This document shows positions 1-8,411 of a stretch of 43,996 bases of DNA, piece by piece. The DNA is taken from NCBI GenBank assembly GCA_902774005.1, contig CACYGK010000033.1, positions 1 to 43,996 on the forward strand. Reading direction: 5' to 3'. The notes under the pieces were generated by a model. The model ran no database searches, was not told the origin of the DNA, and saw only the letters and a list, made by a program, of their open reading frames with translations. Source of the DNA: an uncultured Bacteroidales bacterium (GTDB lineage: Bacteria; Bacteroidota; Bacteroidia; Bacteroidales; Bacteroidaceae). The stretch's first letter is position 1; every line of letters begins with the position of its first letter. A program made the translations under genes and the position numbers.

Positions 1-1
1 G

Positions 2-881
2 AGTTTTATTCATCTTGAGTATTTCAATTTCAGAAACGATTCGATTGCGGGTCTGCTGTTCAATCTGCTTGCTGAGAAAGCAAAGCATGGTGTGAAGGTG
101 CGTGCGCTGTATGATGCTTTCGGCAATTCGTCGAACAACAAGCCTATAAAGCATGCTATGCATGACAGTATACGTGCCTTGGGTATCGACCTGGTGCTGT
201 TTGACCCTATCAGATTTCCGTGGGTGAACCATATCATTCCACGTGACCATAGGAAGATTGTGGTGATTGACGGCAAGGTGGCTTATACCGGTGGCATGAA
301 TGTGGCAGATTACTATATCGAGGGTATTCCGGGTATAGGTCCGTGGCACGATCTGCACATGAGGATTGAAGGAGAGGCTGTGGATGACCTGAACGAGATT
401 TTCGCCTCGATATGGAAGAAGGTGACGAAGGAGGAGGTAAGAGGTATCAATTATTTCCCACGCAGGTACGGTGTGCAGATGGAGCATGGAGATGATGACC
501 TGATTATCGTGGACAGGAACGCAGGAAAGACTTCAGACGCCATACGCGATTTGTTCGCAACGATGATTGAGAGTGCGAGGAAGAGCGTCAAACTGATAAA
601 TCCATATTTCGTACCTACTCACAGGGTGCGACAGGCTCTGAAGAGGGCTGTGGACCGGGGCATCGATGTACAGATTATGCTGTCGGCATGCAAGAAGTCT
701 GAGATGCGACTACGAAGTGAATACCCTGATTCTGTCGCCGACGCTGACGAAGGAGATGGTGGACCTGTTCGAGGCACAGAAACTGAGTGCAAGGGAGATA
801 AAGAAGGGCTACTGGCGCACAAGGCCGAAATGGAAACAGTTTGTGGGATGGTTCGGAAACCTGCTGACGCCAGTGATGTAG
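2..881 (+). pseudogene. Cardiolipin synthase / phospholipase D family protein, 5'-partial and disrupted
   Basis: This is the C-terminal part of a cardiolipin synthase-type PLD protein, which joins phospholipids into cardiolipin at the inner membrane. The gene enters from the left edge, in frame from base 2 (reading HLEYFNFRNDSIAGLL). The first HKD motif is intact (HRKIVVIDG, about bases 251-277) and is followed by GGMNVADYY. At about base 688, after QIMLSA, the frame breaks: the expected stretch holding the second HKD motif (HSKIMMVD-like) is absent, and the family C-terminus (RSLRCDYEVNTLILSP to VGWFGNLLTPVM) continues in the +1 frame to the stop at 879-881. About 50 codons appear lost. Read without a shift, the frame runs to 889 with non-family residues. 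PLD enzymes need both HKD motifs, so the product should be inactive if the sequence is right. An assembly error is equally possible. Confidence 0.85.
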
Positions 882-903
882 GAGCCTAAAATTAATAAGA
901 AGA

Positions 904-2394
904 ATGAGAAATTTAAAAAATATATTATTGTTATTGCTGCTGACGGTGTCGGTGGCTGCTGTGGCTCAGAACCCGAAGAGGGAATTCCGTGGAGCATGGA
1001 TTCAGTGTGTGAATGGTCAGTATCTTGGCAAGTCGATGGCTGAACTGAGACAGATGTTGTCGAGTCAGCTGGATGTGTTGCAGGGTGCAGGCATCAATGC
1101 TATCATGTTTCAGGTGAGAGCTGAGGGCGATGCTCTGTATAATTCAGCTTATGAACCATGGTCTCGTTACTTGACAGGACAGCAGGGTAGGGCTCCGCAG
1201 GACGGATGGGACCCTCTGGCATGGATGATAGAGGAATGTCATAAGCGTTGCATGGAATGTCATGCATGGATCAATCCGTACAGAGCAAAGACGAAGGGTA
1301 CGACACAGATGGCTGTGAGTCATGCTGCCGTAGAGCATCCGGAGAGGGTGTTCCAGTATGGCGACCTGCTCATCTTCAATCCGGCACTGGCTTCAAACCG
1401 TATATATACATGTATGGTGGTGGAGGATATTCTGACAAAGTATGACGTGGACGGAATACATATGGATGATTATTTCTATCCGTATCCGGCTGCGGGTGTA
1501 GCGATTCCGGATGCAGGATATTACAATGCTGACAGTCGTGGTATAAGCAATATCGAGGACTGGCGACGCGATAACGTGAATATGCTGATTGAGGACCTTC
1601 ACGAACTGATTCGCTCTACTAAGCCATGGGTGAAGTTCGGTATCTCTCCGTTCGGCATTTACAGAAACAATCCTGACGGTTATAACTCGGCACGAGGCAG
1701 TGCGACATCGGGTTTGCAGAACTACGACGATTTGTATGCTGACATCGTGCTGTGGACTAAGAAGGGATGGATTGACTATACTATTCCGCAGATTTACTGG
1801 AACCTGGGTACGAAGGCAGCAGACTATGATGTGCTGTGCCGCTGGTGGAACGACTACTGCGGAGAGCGTCCGGTGTTCGTAGGTCAGGATGTGGAGCGCA
1901 CGGTGAAGGGCACAGACCCGATGCGTCCCGGACAGCACCAGATGCAGGCTAAGTACGAACTGCAGCGTTCGCTCCCGAATATAAAGGGTAGCTGTCAGTG
2001 GTATGCCGCTGCTGTGGTGAACAACCCGGGCAATTACCGCACGATGCTGGAGAGGGTGTATCACAATACTCCTGCCTTGCAGCCGCAGATGAAGTTTATC
2101 GATAAGAAAGCCCCGAAGAAACCGAAGAGTGTGAAGATTGAGGTGATCGGCAACGATATCTACCTCACTTGGAATGCTCCGAGAGGGAAGAAGGAGATGG
2201 ACAAGGCTGTGCAGTATGTGGTATATCGCTTCGAACAGGGCGAAAAACTGAATACCGAACTGGCAAGCAAGATTTACGGAACGACCCGAGACACGAAGAT
2301 AAAACTCACAGGTAATCAGATGGGCTGCACGTTCGTAGTGACTGCTCTGGACCGTCTGCATAACGAGTCGAAGGGAGTGAAGGTGAAGTTGTAG
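904..2394 (+). CDS. GHL10 family glycosidase (DigH/YngK-like), exported
   Basis: The 496-residue protein starts with a clear signal peptide (MRNLKNILLLLLLTVSVAAVAQ, cleaved after about residue 21). A glycosyl-hydrolase-like GHL10 TIM barrel follows (residues about 25-370). Recognisable family blocks are REFRGAWIQCVNGQYLG, INAIMFQVRAEGDALY, CHAWINPYRAKTKG, VDGIHMDDYFYPYP, WVKFGISPFGIYRN and WIDYTIPQIYWNLG. The C-terminal 90 residues look like a fibronectin type III domain (PKSVKIEVIGNDIYLTWNAP). The E. coli family member DigH (YddW) cuts peptidoglycan glycan strands stripped of stem peptides, so a periplasmic or envelope role in cell-wall turnover is inferred. The gene lies 14 bp after the broken PLD gene and 13 bp before the next gene, consistent with one transcript. 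The start is the first ATG and gives a complete signal peptide. Confidence 0.88.
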   Translation: MRNLKNILLLLLLTVSVAAVAQNPKREFRGAWIQCVNGQYLGKSMAELRQMLSSQLDVLQGAGINAIMFQVRAEGDALYNSAYEPWSRYLTGQQGRAPQDGWDPLAWMIEECHKRCMECHAWINPYRAKTKGTTQMAVSHAAVEHPERVFQYGDLLIFNPALASNRIYTCMVVEDILTKYDVDGIHMDDYFYPYPAAGVAIPDAGYYNADSRGISNIEDWRRDNVNMLIEDLHELIRSTKPWVKFGISPFGIYRNNPDGYNSARGSATSGLQNYDDLYADIVLWTKKGWIDYTIPQIYWNLGTKAADYDVLCRWWNDYCGERPVFVGQDVERTVKGTDPMRPGQHQMQAKYELQRSLPNIKGSCQWYAAAVVNNPGNYRTMLERVYHNTPALQPQMKFIDKKAPKKPKSVKIEVIGNDIYLTWNAPRGKKEMDKAVQYVVYRFEQGEKLNTELASKIYGTTRDTKIKLTGNQMGCTFVVTALDRLHNESKGVKVKL

Positions 2395-2407
2395 TTTACG
2401 GTTTAGA

Positions 2408-5041
2408 ATGAAAATAACAAAGACATATTTATTATTACTATTGCTGCTGATGTCGGCTGTGTCGGCACTGGGACAGGTGACGGGACGAGTCATTGACTCG
2501 AAGACCCGGGAACCGCTGGACTACGTGAGTGTGTATTACGACAAGACGGGCATCGGAGAGCAGACGGACGAAAAGGGACGCTTCGTATTGAAGGAGGACT
2601 CGATACACAGGGAGGTTACGGTATCCACGATGGGATATGTGACTCAAGTGATCAAACTGAAGGCGTTCGGAAGTAATAAGAACCTGCAGATCCGTCTGGA
2701 ACCGGAGGCACGACTGCTGGAGGGTGTGACGGTGCAGGCAAAGAAGACAAAGTATTCGAGGAAGAATAACCCGGCAGTGGACTTGATGAGGAACGTGATT
2801 GCTCATAAGTGGCAGACGAACCTGAAAGAGAAAGACTATTATTCGTTCCAGAAGTATGAGAAGATGACGTTCTCGCTCAATGAGTTTACGGAGAGGGTGT
2901 TTGAGGACGGAGAGTTCAAGACACTGGCATTCCTGAAAGACCATGTGGAGCGATGTCCGGAAACGGGAAAGCTCATACTGCCGGTGATAGTGCAGGAGAT
3001 GGTGTCGGATAACTTCTACAGGAAGTCGCCGCACAGCGAGAAACGACTTATAAAGGCTCAGAGCGACAAGGGTGTGAACGAACTGATAAACACGGGTGAG
3101 ATTCTGACTACGATGCTGAAGGATGTGTTTACGGACGTTGACATTTACGACAACGAATGCCGACTGCTGCAATATCCGTTCAAGTCGCCCATAGCAGATA
3201 ATGCCATCAGCTTCTACCGCTATTATCTGCAAGACACATTGAAGATTGAGAACGACTCGGTCATAGATGTGGGATTCCTGCCGAACAATCAGCAGGATTT
3301 CGGTTTTTCAGGACATGTGTATATCATGAAGGATTCGACATACGCCGTTCGCCGTGTGGAACTGAATATTCCGAGACGTTCGGATGTGAACTTCGTGGAG
3401 AACATGATTATTCATCAGGACCTGGTGCAGTTGCCCACAGGTGAGAGGGTATGTACGGTGAACGACATGATTGTGGAACTGAAGATTGCGAGCAAGATTC
3501 AGAAACTGATGGTGCAGAGGACAACACGTCATTTTGACTATTCGTTCGAACCTATTCCCGACAAGGTGTTCAAGAGCATTAAGGGTCCGTCGAAGACTGA
3601 ACCGGATGCGAAGATGAAGTCGGAGGAGTACTGGTCGGAGTTCAGACAGGTGGAACTGACTGAGTCGGAGAGCAAGATGGGTTCGTTCATGGAGAAACTG
3701 CAGAACATAAAGGGTTTCAAATGGATTATGTTCGGACTGAAAGCCCTGATTGAGAACTATATCGAAACGGCTTCGTCGACAGATAAGAATAAGTTTGACT
3801 TCGGTCCTATCAATACTATCATTTCGAAGAACCACTACGACTCGTGGCGTTTCCGTATATCGGGATTCACAACGGCTCATCTGAATCCGCATCTTTTCTT
3901 CGACGGATATGTGGCTTACGGTACGAAGACAAAGAATGTATATGGAATGGCGAAGGGAACTTATTCGTTCAACAAGAAGGCATATCTGCATCGTGAGTTC
4001 CCGAGGAACAACATTCAGTTCATTTATTACAACGATATCACCAGCCCTTATACGAAGTTCATGACTACGGATAAGGATAATATGTTCATGGCGTTCAAGT
4101 CGTCGAAGGTGGACCAGTATTACCACACCAAGTCGTTCAAACTGGTGTACGACAAGGAATGGGAAGCTGGTATGAAGTTCTATGCTCATATCGACCGCAC
4201 TCAGAACGACGCCGTTGACGAACTGTTCTTCCAGCATCTGGGAACGGGTGCGCAAGACCCTGCTACGGGTGCTTACCTTCCGGTGAACGATGAGAAGTTC
4301 TGGGATAACCGCATGAGGACTACCGAACTGAAGGCAACTATCACGTTCGAACCGGGTGCCACATATATCAACACGAAGCAGCGACGACTGAAAATCAATC
4401 TGGATGCTCCGGTGTTCTTCGTATCACATACGATGGGTGTCAAGGGACTGCTCGGAGGTGAGTATAACTACCACGTGACGGAAGCCGGTGTGTACAAACG
4501 GTTCTGGATGGGTTCGTGGGGTAAGATTGATACGGACATCAAGGCTGGAGCACAGTGGAGCAAGGTGCCATATCCGTTGCTTATCCACCCAGTAGCCAAC
4601 GATACGTATATCCTGCAGGATTATAACTTCAACTTGATTAATATCTGGGAATTCCTGAACGACCGCTATGCTTCGTTTATGATCAGCTGGGATATGAACG
4701 GAAAGATTCTGAATCGTATTCCGCTGCTGAAGAAGCTGAAGTGGAGAGAGTGGATCGGTATAAATGTGCTGTGGGGAACGCTGACTAACAAGAATAATCC
4801 GGCAGCAAGCAATTTCTCGGATTATGACCTGTTCTTCTTCCCCGGACGATTCGATGCAGAAGGAAAATATATTTCGAACACTTACAAGATGGACCCGAAG
4901 CGTCCGTACATAGAGGCAGTTGTCGGTGTACATAACATCTTCAAACTGTTCCATGTGGTGTATGTAAGACGTCTGACGTATCTGGATCACCCGGACATCA
5001 ATAAGTGGGGTTTCCGATTCATTTTCAGAACGACATTCTAA
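2408..5041 (+). CDS. DUF5686 / carboxypeptidase-regulatory-like outer-membrane protein
   Basis: This 877-residue exported protein has a signal peptide (residues 1-22, ending SALG). A carboxypeptidase D regulatory-like domain follows (about 23-110; GRVIDSKTREPLDYVSVYY, then DEKGRFVL), a plug-type module common on Bacteroidetes outer-membrane proteins. The remainder matches the DUF5686 family and is rich in alternating aromatic beta-strand segments. It ends in Phe (RFIFRTTF), the usual last residue of an outer-membrane beta-barrel recognised by the Bam complex. The substrate is unknown. It is placed between a cell-wall hydrolase and a PurF-like gene, with gaps of only 13 bp on both sides, so co-transcription is likely. 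Membership is judged by eye; the outer-membrane location is an inference from the C-terminal strand. Confidence 0.82.
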   Translation: MKITKTYLLLLLLLMSAVSALGQVTGRVIDSKTREPLDYVSVYYDKTGIGEQTDEKGRFVLKEDSIHREVTVSTMGYVTQVIKLKAFGSNKNLQIRLEPEARLLEGVTVQAKKTKYSRKNNPAVDLMRNVIAHKWQTNLKEKDYYSFQKYEKMTFSLNEFTERVFEDGEFKTLAFLKDHVERCPETGKLILPVIVQEMVSDNFYRKSPHSEKRLIKAQSDKGVNELINTGEILTTMLKDVFTDVDIYDNECRLLQYPFKSPIADNAISFYRYYLQDTLKIENDSVIDVGFLPNNQQDFGFSGHVYIMKDSTYAVRRVELNIPRRSDVNFVENMIIHQDLVQLPTGERVCTVNDMIVELKIASKIQKLMVQRTTRHFDYSFEPIPDKVFKSIKGPSKTEPDAKMKSEEYWSEFRQVELTESESKMGSFMEKLQNIKGFKWIMFGLKALIENYIETASSTDKNKFDFGPINTIISKNHYDSWRFRISGFTTAHLNPHLFFDGYVAYGTKTKNVYGMAKGTYSFNKKAYLHREFPRNNIQFIYYNDITSPYTKFMTTDKDNMFMAFKSSKVDQYYHTKSFKLVYDKEWEAGMKFYAHIDRTQNDAVDELFFQHLGTGAQDPATGAYLPVNDEKFWDNRMRTTELKATITFEPGATYINTKQRRLKINLDAPVFFVSHTMGVKGLLGGEYNYHVTEAGVYKRFWMGSWGKIDTDIKAGAQWSKVPYPLLIHPVANDTYILQDYNFNLINIWEFLNDRYASFMISWDMNGKILNRIPLLKKLKWREWIGINVLWGTLTNKNNPAASNFSDYDLFFFPGRFDAEGKYISNTYKMDPKRPYIEAVVGVHNIFKLFHVVYVRRLTYLDHPDINKWGFRFIFRTTF

Positions 5042-5054
5042 AAATTTTAAATAT

Positions 5055-6554
5055 ATGGGAGGTTTTTTTGGGGTAGTTTCGACTAAGAAATGTGTTACAG
5101 ACCTGTTCTACGGAACAGACTATCAGTCGCATCTCGGTACAAAGAGAGGTGGTATGGCTACTTACAGTGAGGAAGGCGGTTTCTTCCGCAGCATCCATAA
5201 TCTGGAGAGTTCGTATTTCCGTACACGTTTCGAAGCCGAACTGGATAAGTTCAAGGGTAACTCAGGCATCGGTATAATCAGTGACACTGATGCCCAGCCA
5301 CTGTTGATGAATTCGCACCTCGGCAGGTTTGCCCTGGTGACGGTGGCAAAGATTAACAACATGGAAGAGATTGCAGAGAAACTGCTGAACGAGAATATGG
5401 TGCTGAGTGAGTTCTCTTCCGGTAAAATCAATCAGACGGAACTTGTAGGTCTGCTCATTATCCGTGGTAAGACATTCGTTGACGGAATTGAGAAGGTATT
5501 CAAGACTATAAAGGGCTCGTGCTCGATTCTGCTGCTGACAGAAGACGGTATCATTGCAGCCCGAGACTCATGGGGCAGAACCCCGATTGTACTCGGAAAG
5601 AGAGACGATGCGATGGCTGCTACGAGTGAGTCGTCATCATTCCCTAATCTCGGATTCGATACTACGTATTATCTCGGTCCGGGAGAAATCGTAAGACTGC
5701 GTCCCGACGGTTTTGAACAACTCAGAAAGCCTAACAGCGGTTGTCAGATTTGTTCGTTCCTGTGGATTTACTACGGTTTCCCGACATCGAGTTATGAAGG
5801 TAAGACTGTAGAGACGGTACGCTACGAGACCGGACGTATCATGGGAGAAGAGGATAAGACTGAGGTGGATGTAGTAGGTGGTATTCCAGACTCCGGAATC
5901 GGTATGGCTATCGGTTATTCTGCCGGACATAATTCGCCTTACTTCCGTGGTATCTCAAAATATACACCGACATGGCCACGTTCGTTTATGCCTGTAAATC
6001 AGGAAACACGTAATCTGGTGGCAAAGATGAAACTGATTCCGAACGAGGCAATGATAAAAGATAAGCGTTGTCTGTTCTGCGACGACTCGATTGTGAGAGG
6101 TACTCAGTTGCGTAATAATGCCAAGAAGATGAAGGAACTGGGTGCGAAGGAGGTACATATGCGTATTGCCTGTCCACCACTGGTTCATTCTTGTCCGTTC
6201 GTGAATTTCTCTGCAAGCAAGAGTGACCTCGAACTCATTGCACGTCGTGTAATCATGGACCTGGAACAGGGAAATGAGAAGGCTACGCTGCTCGACGAAG
6301 CAAATACCGTGGAGAGTGTGGAAGTGCCGATGGAGCGTCTGCAGGCATATACGAAGACCGGTTCGCCAGAGTATAAGAAGATGGTGGCTGAGATTGCACG
6401 ACGACTGAATCTCGATTCACTGATGTTCTCGAAACTGGAAACGATAGTAGATGCTATCGGTATTGACAAGAGCCGTATCTGTACCCACTGCTTCGACGGT
6501 AGTTCGGCATATACACTTGAGACAAGAAATGATGAAGCTCCAAGACTATTTTAG
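5055..6554 (+). CDS. PurF-like amidophosphoribosyltransferase paralogue with a degenerate glutaminase domain
   Basis: The 499-residue protein is built like PurF: an N-terminal Ntn-hydrolase glutaminase fold (about 1-230) and a C-terminal phosphoribosyltransferase domain. The PRPP-binding loop is canonical (RCLFCDDSIVRGTQLRNN, near residue 340). Cysteines matching the Fe-S ligands of Bacillus-type PurF are present (CQICSF near 230, HSCPF near 380, ICTHCFDG near 480). The glutaminase site is gone: the N-terminal nucleophile Cys is Gly (MGGFFGV), the Arg of the usual GHVRYST block is missing (SGIGIISDTDAQP), the oxyanion HNGN segment is VTVAKINN, and the Asp of the DSE block is replaced (NQTE). 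It therefore cannot release ammonia from glutamine by the known mechanism. It may use free ammonia, take it from a partner or act in regulation. Annotation pipelines would probably call it purF, but a catalytic purF should exist elsewhere. Confidence 0.85.
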   Translation: MGGFFGVVSTKKCVTDLFYGTDYQSHLGTKRGGMATYSEEGGFFRSIHNLESSYFRTRFEAELDKFKGNSGIGIISDTDAQPLLMNSHLGRFALVTVAKINNMEEIAEKLLNENMVLSEFSSGKINQTELVGLLIIRGKTFVDGIEKVFKTIKGSCSILLLTEDGIIAARDSWGRTPIVLGKRDDAMAATSESSSFPNLGFDTTYYLGPGEIVRLRPDGFEQLRKPNSGCQICSFLWIYYGFPTSSYEGKTVETVRYETGRIMGEEDKTEVDVVGGIPDSGIGMAIGYSAGHNSPYFRGISKYTPTWPRSFMPVNQETRNLVAKMKLIPNEAMIKDKRCLFCDDSIVRGTQLRNNAKKMKELGAKEVHMRIACPPLVHSCPFVNFSASKSDLELIARRVIMDLEQGNEKATLLDEANTVESVEVPMERLQAYTKTGSPEYKKMVAEIARRLNLDSLMFSKLETIVDAIGIDKSRICTHCFDGSSAYTLETRNDEAPRLF

Positions 6555-6563
6555 TTGGGTTTG

Positions 6564-6590
6564 AGATTTGAGGTTTGAGATTTGAGGTTT
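6564..6590. repeat. Left arm of a perfect 27-bp inverted repeat built of GAGATTTGAGGTTT units
   Basis: Just after the stop of the PurF-like gene, the 14-bp unit GAGATTTGAGGTTT occurs about two and a half times (6558-6592). Bases 6564-6590 are the exact reverse complement of 7762-7788. The two arms enclose DUF4494 and yggS. The sequence is directly readable; function is unknown. Confidence 0.9.
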
Positions 6591-6612
6591 TTAAACGATA
6601 AACTATACTATT

Positions 6613-7059
6613 ATGATAATGAATAACTGGTTCGAATGTAAGGTTCGAATAGAGAAGGTGCTTGAAGGCGGTGCAACAAAGAAAGTAGTGGAACCATACC
6701 TGGTTGATGCACTGAACTTCACTGAGGCTGAGGCACGTATTATTGAAGAGGTATCTCCATACTGCAACGGACATATGGAGGTGGCTGACATAAAGCGTGC
6801 AAAATACTGTGAGATGTTTACTGCAGAGGAAGAGAACTGCGATAAGTGGTATAAGGTGAAGTGTGTGTTCGTGACTCTGGACGAGAAGACTCAGACTGAA
6901 AAACGTACTTCGCAGATGATGCTGGTTCAGGCAAGTGACCTGAGAGATGCTGTGAAACGTTTTGACGAGGGAATGAAGAGTTCGATGATTGATTACGAGA
7001 TTGCAGCAGTAACCGAAACTCCGCTGCTCGATGTATTTCCATATAAACAGAAAGATTGA
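6613..7059 (+). CDS. DUF4494 domain-containing protein
   Basis: This small cytoplasmic protein (148 residues) has no signal peptide and matches the Bacteroidetes family DUF4494, whose function is unknown. Recognisable segments are NWFECKVRIEKVLEGG near the start, YLVDALNFTEAEARI in the middle and the final DVFPYK. Starts are possible at 6613 and at 6619 (MNNWFECK); family members usually begin close to the NWFECK motif, so 6619 is a fair alternative. It lies directly upstream of yggS with only a short repeat tract between, and the pair is bracketed by the 27-bp inverted repeat. Both genes probably share a transcript with the PurF-like gene. The neighbourhood might hint at cofactor or nucleotide metabolism, but that is guilt by association only. 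Confidence 0.8.
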   Translation: MIMNNWFECKVRIEKVLEGGATKKVVEPYLVDALNFTEAEARIIEEVSPYCNGHMEVADIKRAKYCEMFTAEEENCDKWYKVKCVFVTLDEKTQTEKRTSQMMLVQASDLRDAVKRFDEGMKSSMIDYEIAAVTETPLLDVFPYKQKD

Positions 7060-7060
7060 T

Positions 7061-7080
7061 AGTTTACAGTTTACAGTTTA
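7061..7080. repeat. AGTTTAC 7-bp tandem tract after DUF4494 stop
   Basis: Immediately after the DUF4494 stop codon the heptamer AGTTTAC is repeated 2.9 times, filling almost the whole gap to the yggS start. It belongs to the same class of stop-anchored intergenic repeats seen elsewhere in the window. Confidence 0.8.
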
Positions 7081-7087
7081 TTATTCA

Positions 7088-7756
7088 ATGATCAAAGAGA
7101 ATCTAAATAAGGTACTTTCGACGATTAAGCCTGGAGTCAGACTTGTTGCCGTATCGAAGTTTCACCCTGTGGAGATGCTGCAGGAGGCATACGATGCCGG
7201 ACAACGGATATTCGGTGAGAGTCATGTGCAGGAGATGGTGGAGAAGGAGGCACAGTTGCCGAAGGATATCGAATGGCATTTCATTGGACATCTGCAGACG
7301 AACAAGGTAAAGTATATGGCTCCATTCGTGTCTCTTATCCATGCTGTCGATTCACTGAAACTGATGCGTGAGATTGATAAGCAGGCTGTGCGCTGTGACA
7401 GGGTAATCAATTGTCTGTTGCAGATTCATATTGCAAAGGAAGAGACGAAGTTCGGTTTTTCACCCGACGAACTGCATCAGATGTTGCAGCAGGGGGAGTG
7501 GAAAGAACTGAAGAACGTGAGAATCTGTGGTCTGATGTGTATGGCAACGAATACCGATGATGAGGGTCAGATTGAGGAGGAATTTAAGTATGCCCGCAGT
7601 ATTTACGAAGAAATAAAGAAAACGTATTTCCCAGATGATGAGAGTTTCAAGGAACTGTCGATGGGTATGAGTGGTGACTATATGATTGCCCAAAGGTGCG
7701 GTTCGACGATGATCAGAGTGGGAACAATGATTTTCGGGGAACGTGATTATCATTAA
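7088..7756 (+). CDS. yggS: YggS family pyridoxal phosphate homeostasis protein
   Basis: The 222-residue product belongs to the YggS/PROSC (PLPHP) family, cytoplasmic PLP carriers folded like the N-terminal barrel of alanine racemase. The PLP-binding Lys lies in RLVAVSKFHPVE near residue 20. Family blocks follow: RIFGESHVQEMVEK, IEWHFIGHLQTNKVKYM, CLLQIHIAKEETKFGF, ICGLMCMATNT, and the phosphate-binding end with LSMGMSGDYMIAQRCGSTMIRVGTMIFGER. The frame is open from 7031, but the ATG at 7088 gives the family-typical start (MIKENLNKVL) and avoids overlap with DUF4494. The gene is complete. Its role is to buffer free PLP and affect amino-acid homeostasis. It is followed by the right arm of the 27-bp inverted repeat. 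Confidence 0.95.
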   Translation: MIKENLNKVLSTIKPGVRLVAVSKFHPVEMLQEAYDAGQRIFGESHVQEMVEKEAQLPKDIEWHFIGHLQTNKVKYMAPFVSLIHAVDSLKLMREIDKQAVRCDRVINCLLQIHIAKEETKFGFSPDELHQMLQQGEWKELKNVRICGLMCMATNTDDEGQIEEEFKYARSIYEEIKKTYFPDDESFKELSMGMSGDYMIAQRCGSTMIRVGTMIFGERDYH

Positions 7757-7761
7757 ACCTT

Positions 7762-7788
7762 AAACCTCAAATCTCAAACCTCAAATCT
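7762..7788. repeat. Right arm of the 27-bp inverted repeat
   Basis: Bases 7762-7788 are the exact reverse complement of 6564-6590 and fill the gap between yggS and the Crp-like gene. The loop between the arms is 1171 bp and holds two complete genes. In the upstream direction the tract continues as CATTAAACCTTAAACC beginning at the yggS stop codon. Confidence 0.9.
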
Positions 7789-7792
7789 TACC

Positions 7793-8395
7793 ATGCTAAA
7801 GTTTGACAAACCAAAGGACATTGCAAAGGAGATATGTACGCTGCAAGGCGTGAATATGAGCAATGACAACCTGAAACGACTTGCCGATATTCTCGAACCG
7901 ATAAAACTGATTCGGGGAAAAAAGCCGGTGCAGGAGGGTGAGGTGTGCAAAAACATCTTTTATGTGAAACACGGACTCTTGGTGCAGACTTACAAGAAGA
8001 ATGGAGTGAAGGTGACGGAGAGTTTTGCTCACGAAGGGGATTTCGCTGTGAGTATAGAGAGTTATTTCCGCCAGGAACCGTCGCAGTTGGAGATACAGAC
8101 TCTGGAACCGTCGATATTGTATGGCATACCGTACGACAAACTGATGGAACTGGCACATAGTTCGTTCGAGATATGTAATCTGATTTTTGCCATCGAACGT
8201 AATATGCTTTACATCCTTCAGCAACGTGCAGATGCCATGAGGTTTGAATCGGCAAAAGACAAGTATCTGCGTCTGACAAAGACAAAACCGGAGATTGTAC
8301 GTCGAGCACCGATGCACCTCATTGCTTCGTTCCTGCAGATAACACCGGAAACGCTGAGTAGAGTCAGGACGCAAGTCAACTCAGAAGAGAAGTAA
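7793..8395 (+). CDS. Crp/Fnr family transcriptional regulator
   Basis: A 200-residue one-component regulator. Residues about 25-130 form the cyclic-nucleotide-binding-type jelly roll (EGEVCKNIFYVKHGLLVQTY, then FAHEGDFAVSIESYF and LEPSILYGIPYDKL). A helical linker follows, and a C-terminal winged helix-turn-helix covers residues about 165-195 (RRAPMHLIASFLQITPETLSRVRTQ). This is the common short Bacteroidetes version; it lacks the Arg/Ser phosphate-cassette of E. coli Crp, so cAMP binding is not implied. It lies 16 bp upstream of the large kinase gene and probably belongs to the same regulatory block. The start at 7793 is immediately downstream of the repeat arm. The effector and target genes cannot be read from the sequence. 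Confidence 0.9.
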   Translation: MLKFDKPKDIAKEICTLQGVNMSNDNLKRLADILEPIKLIRGKKPVQEGEVCKNIFYVKHGLLVQTYKKNGVKVTESFAHEGDFAVSIESYFRQEPSQLEIQTLEPSILYGIPYDKLMELAHSSFEICNLIFAIERNMLYILQQRADAMRFESAKDKYLRLTKTKPEIVRRAPMHLIASFLQITPETLSRVRTQVNSEEK

Positions 8396-8411
8396 TCAGC
8401 AACTGAACACC

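Noticed and set aside
1393-2493. Long antisense frame (366 codons) opposite the GHL10 gene.
   Set aside because: It lies fully opposite well-recognised coding sequence and shows no protein features. It reflects codon bias on the other strand. The same holds for the 501-codon antisense frame in gyrA (22505-24010).
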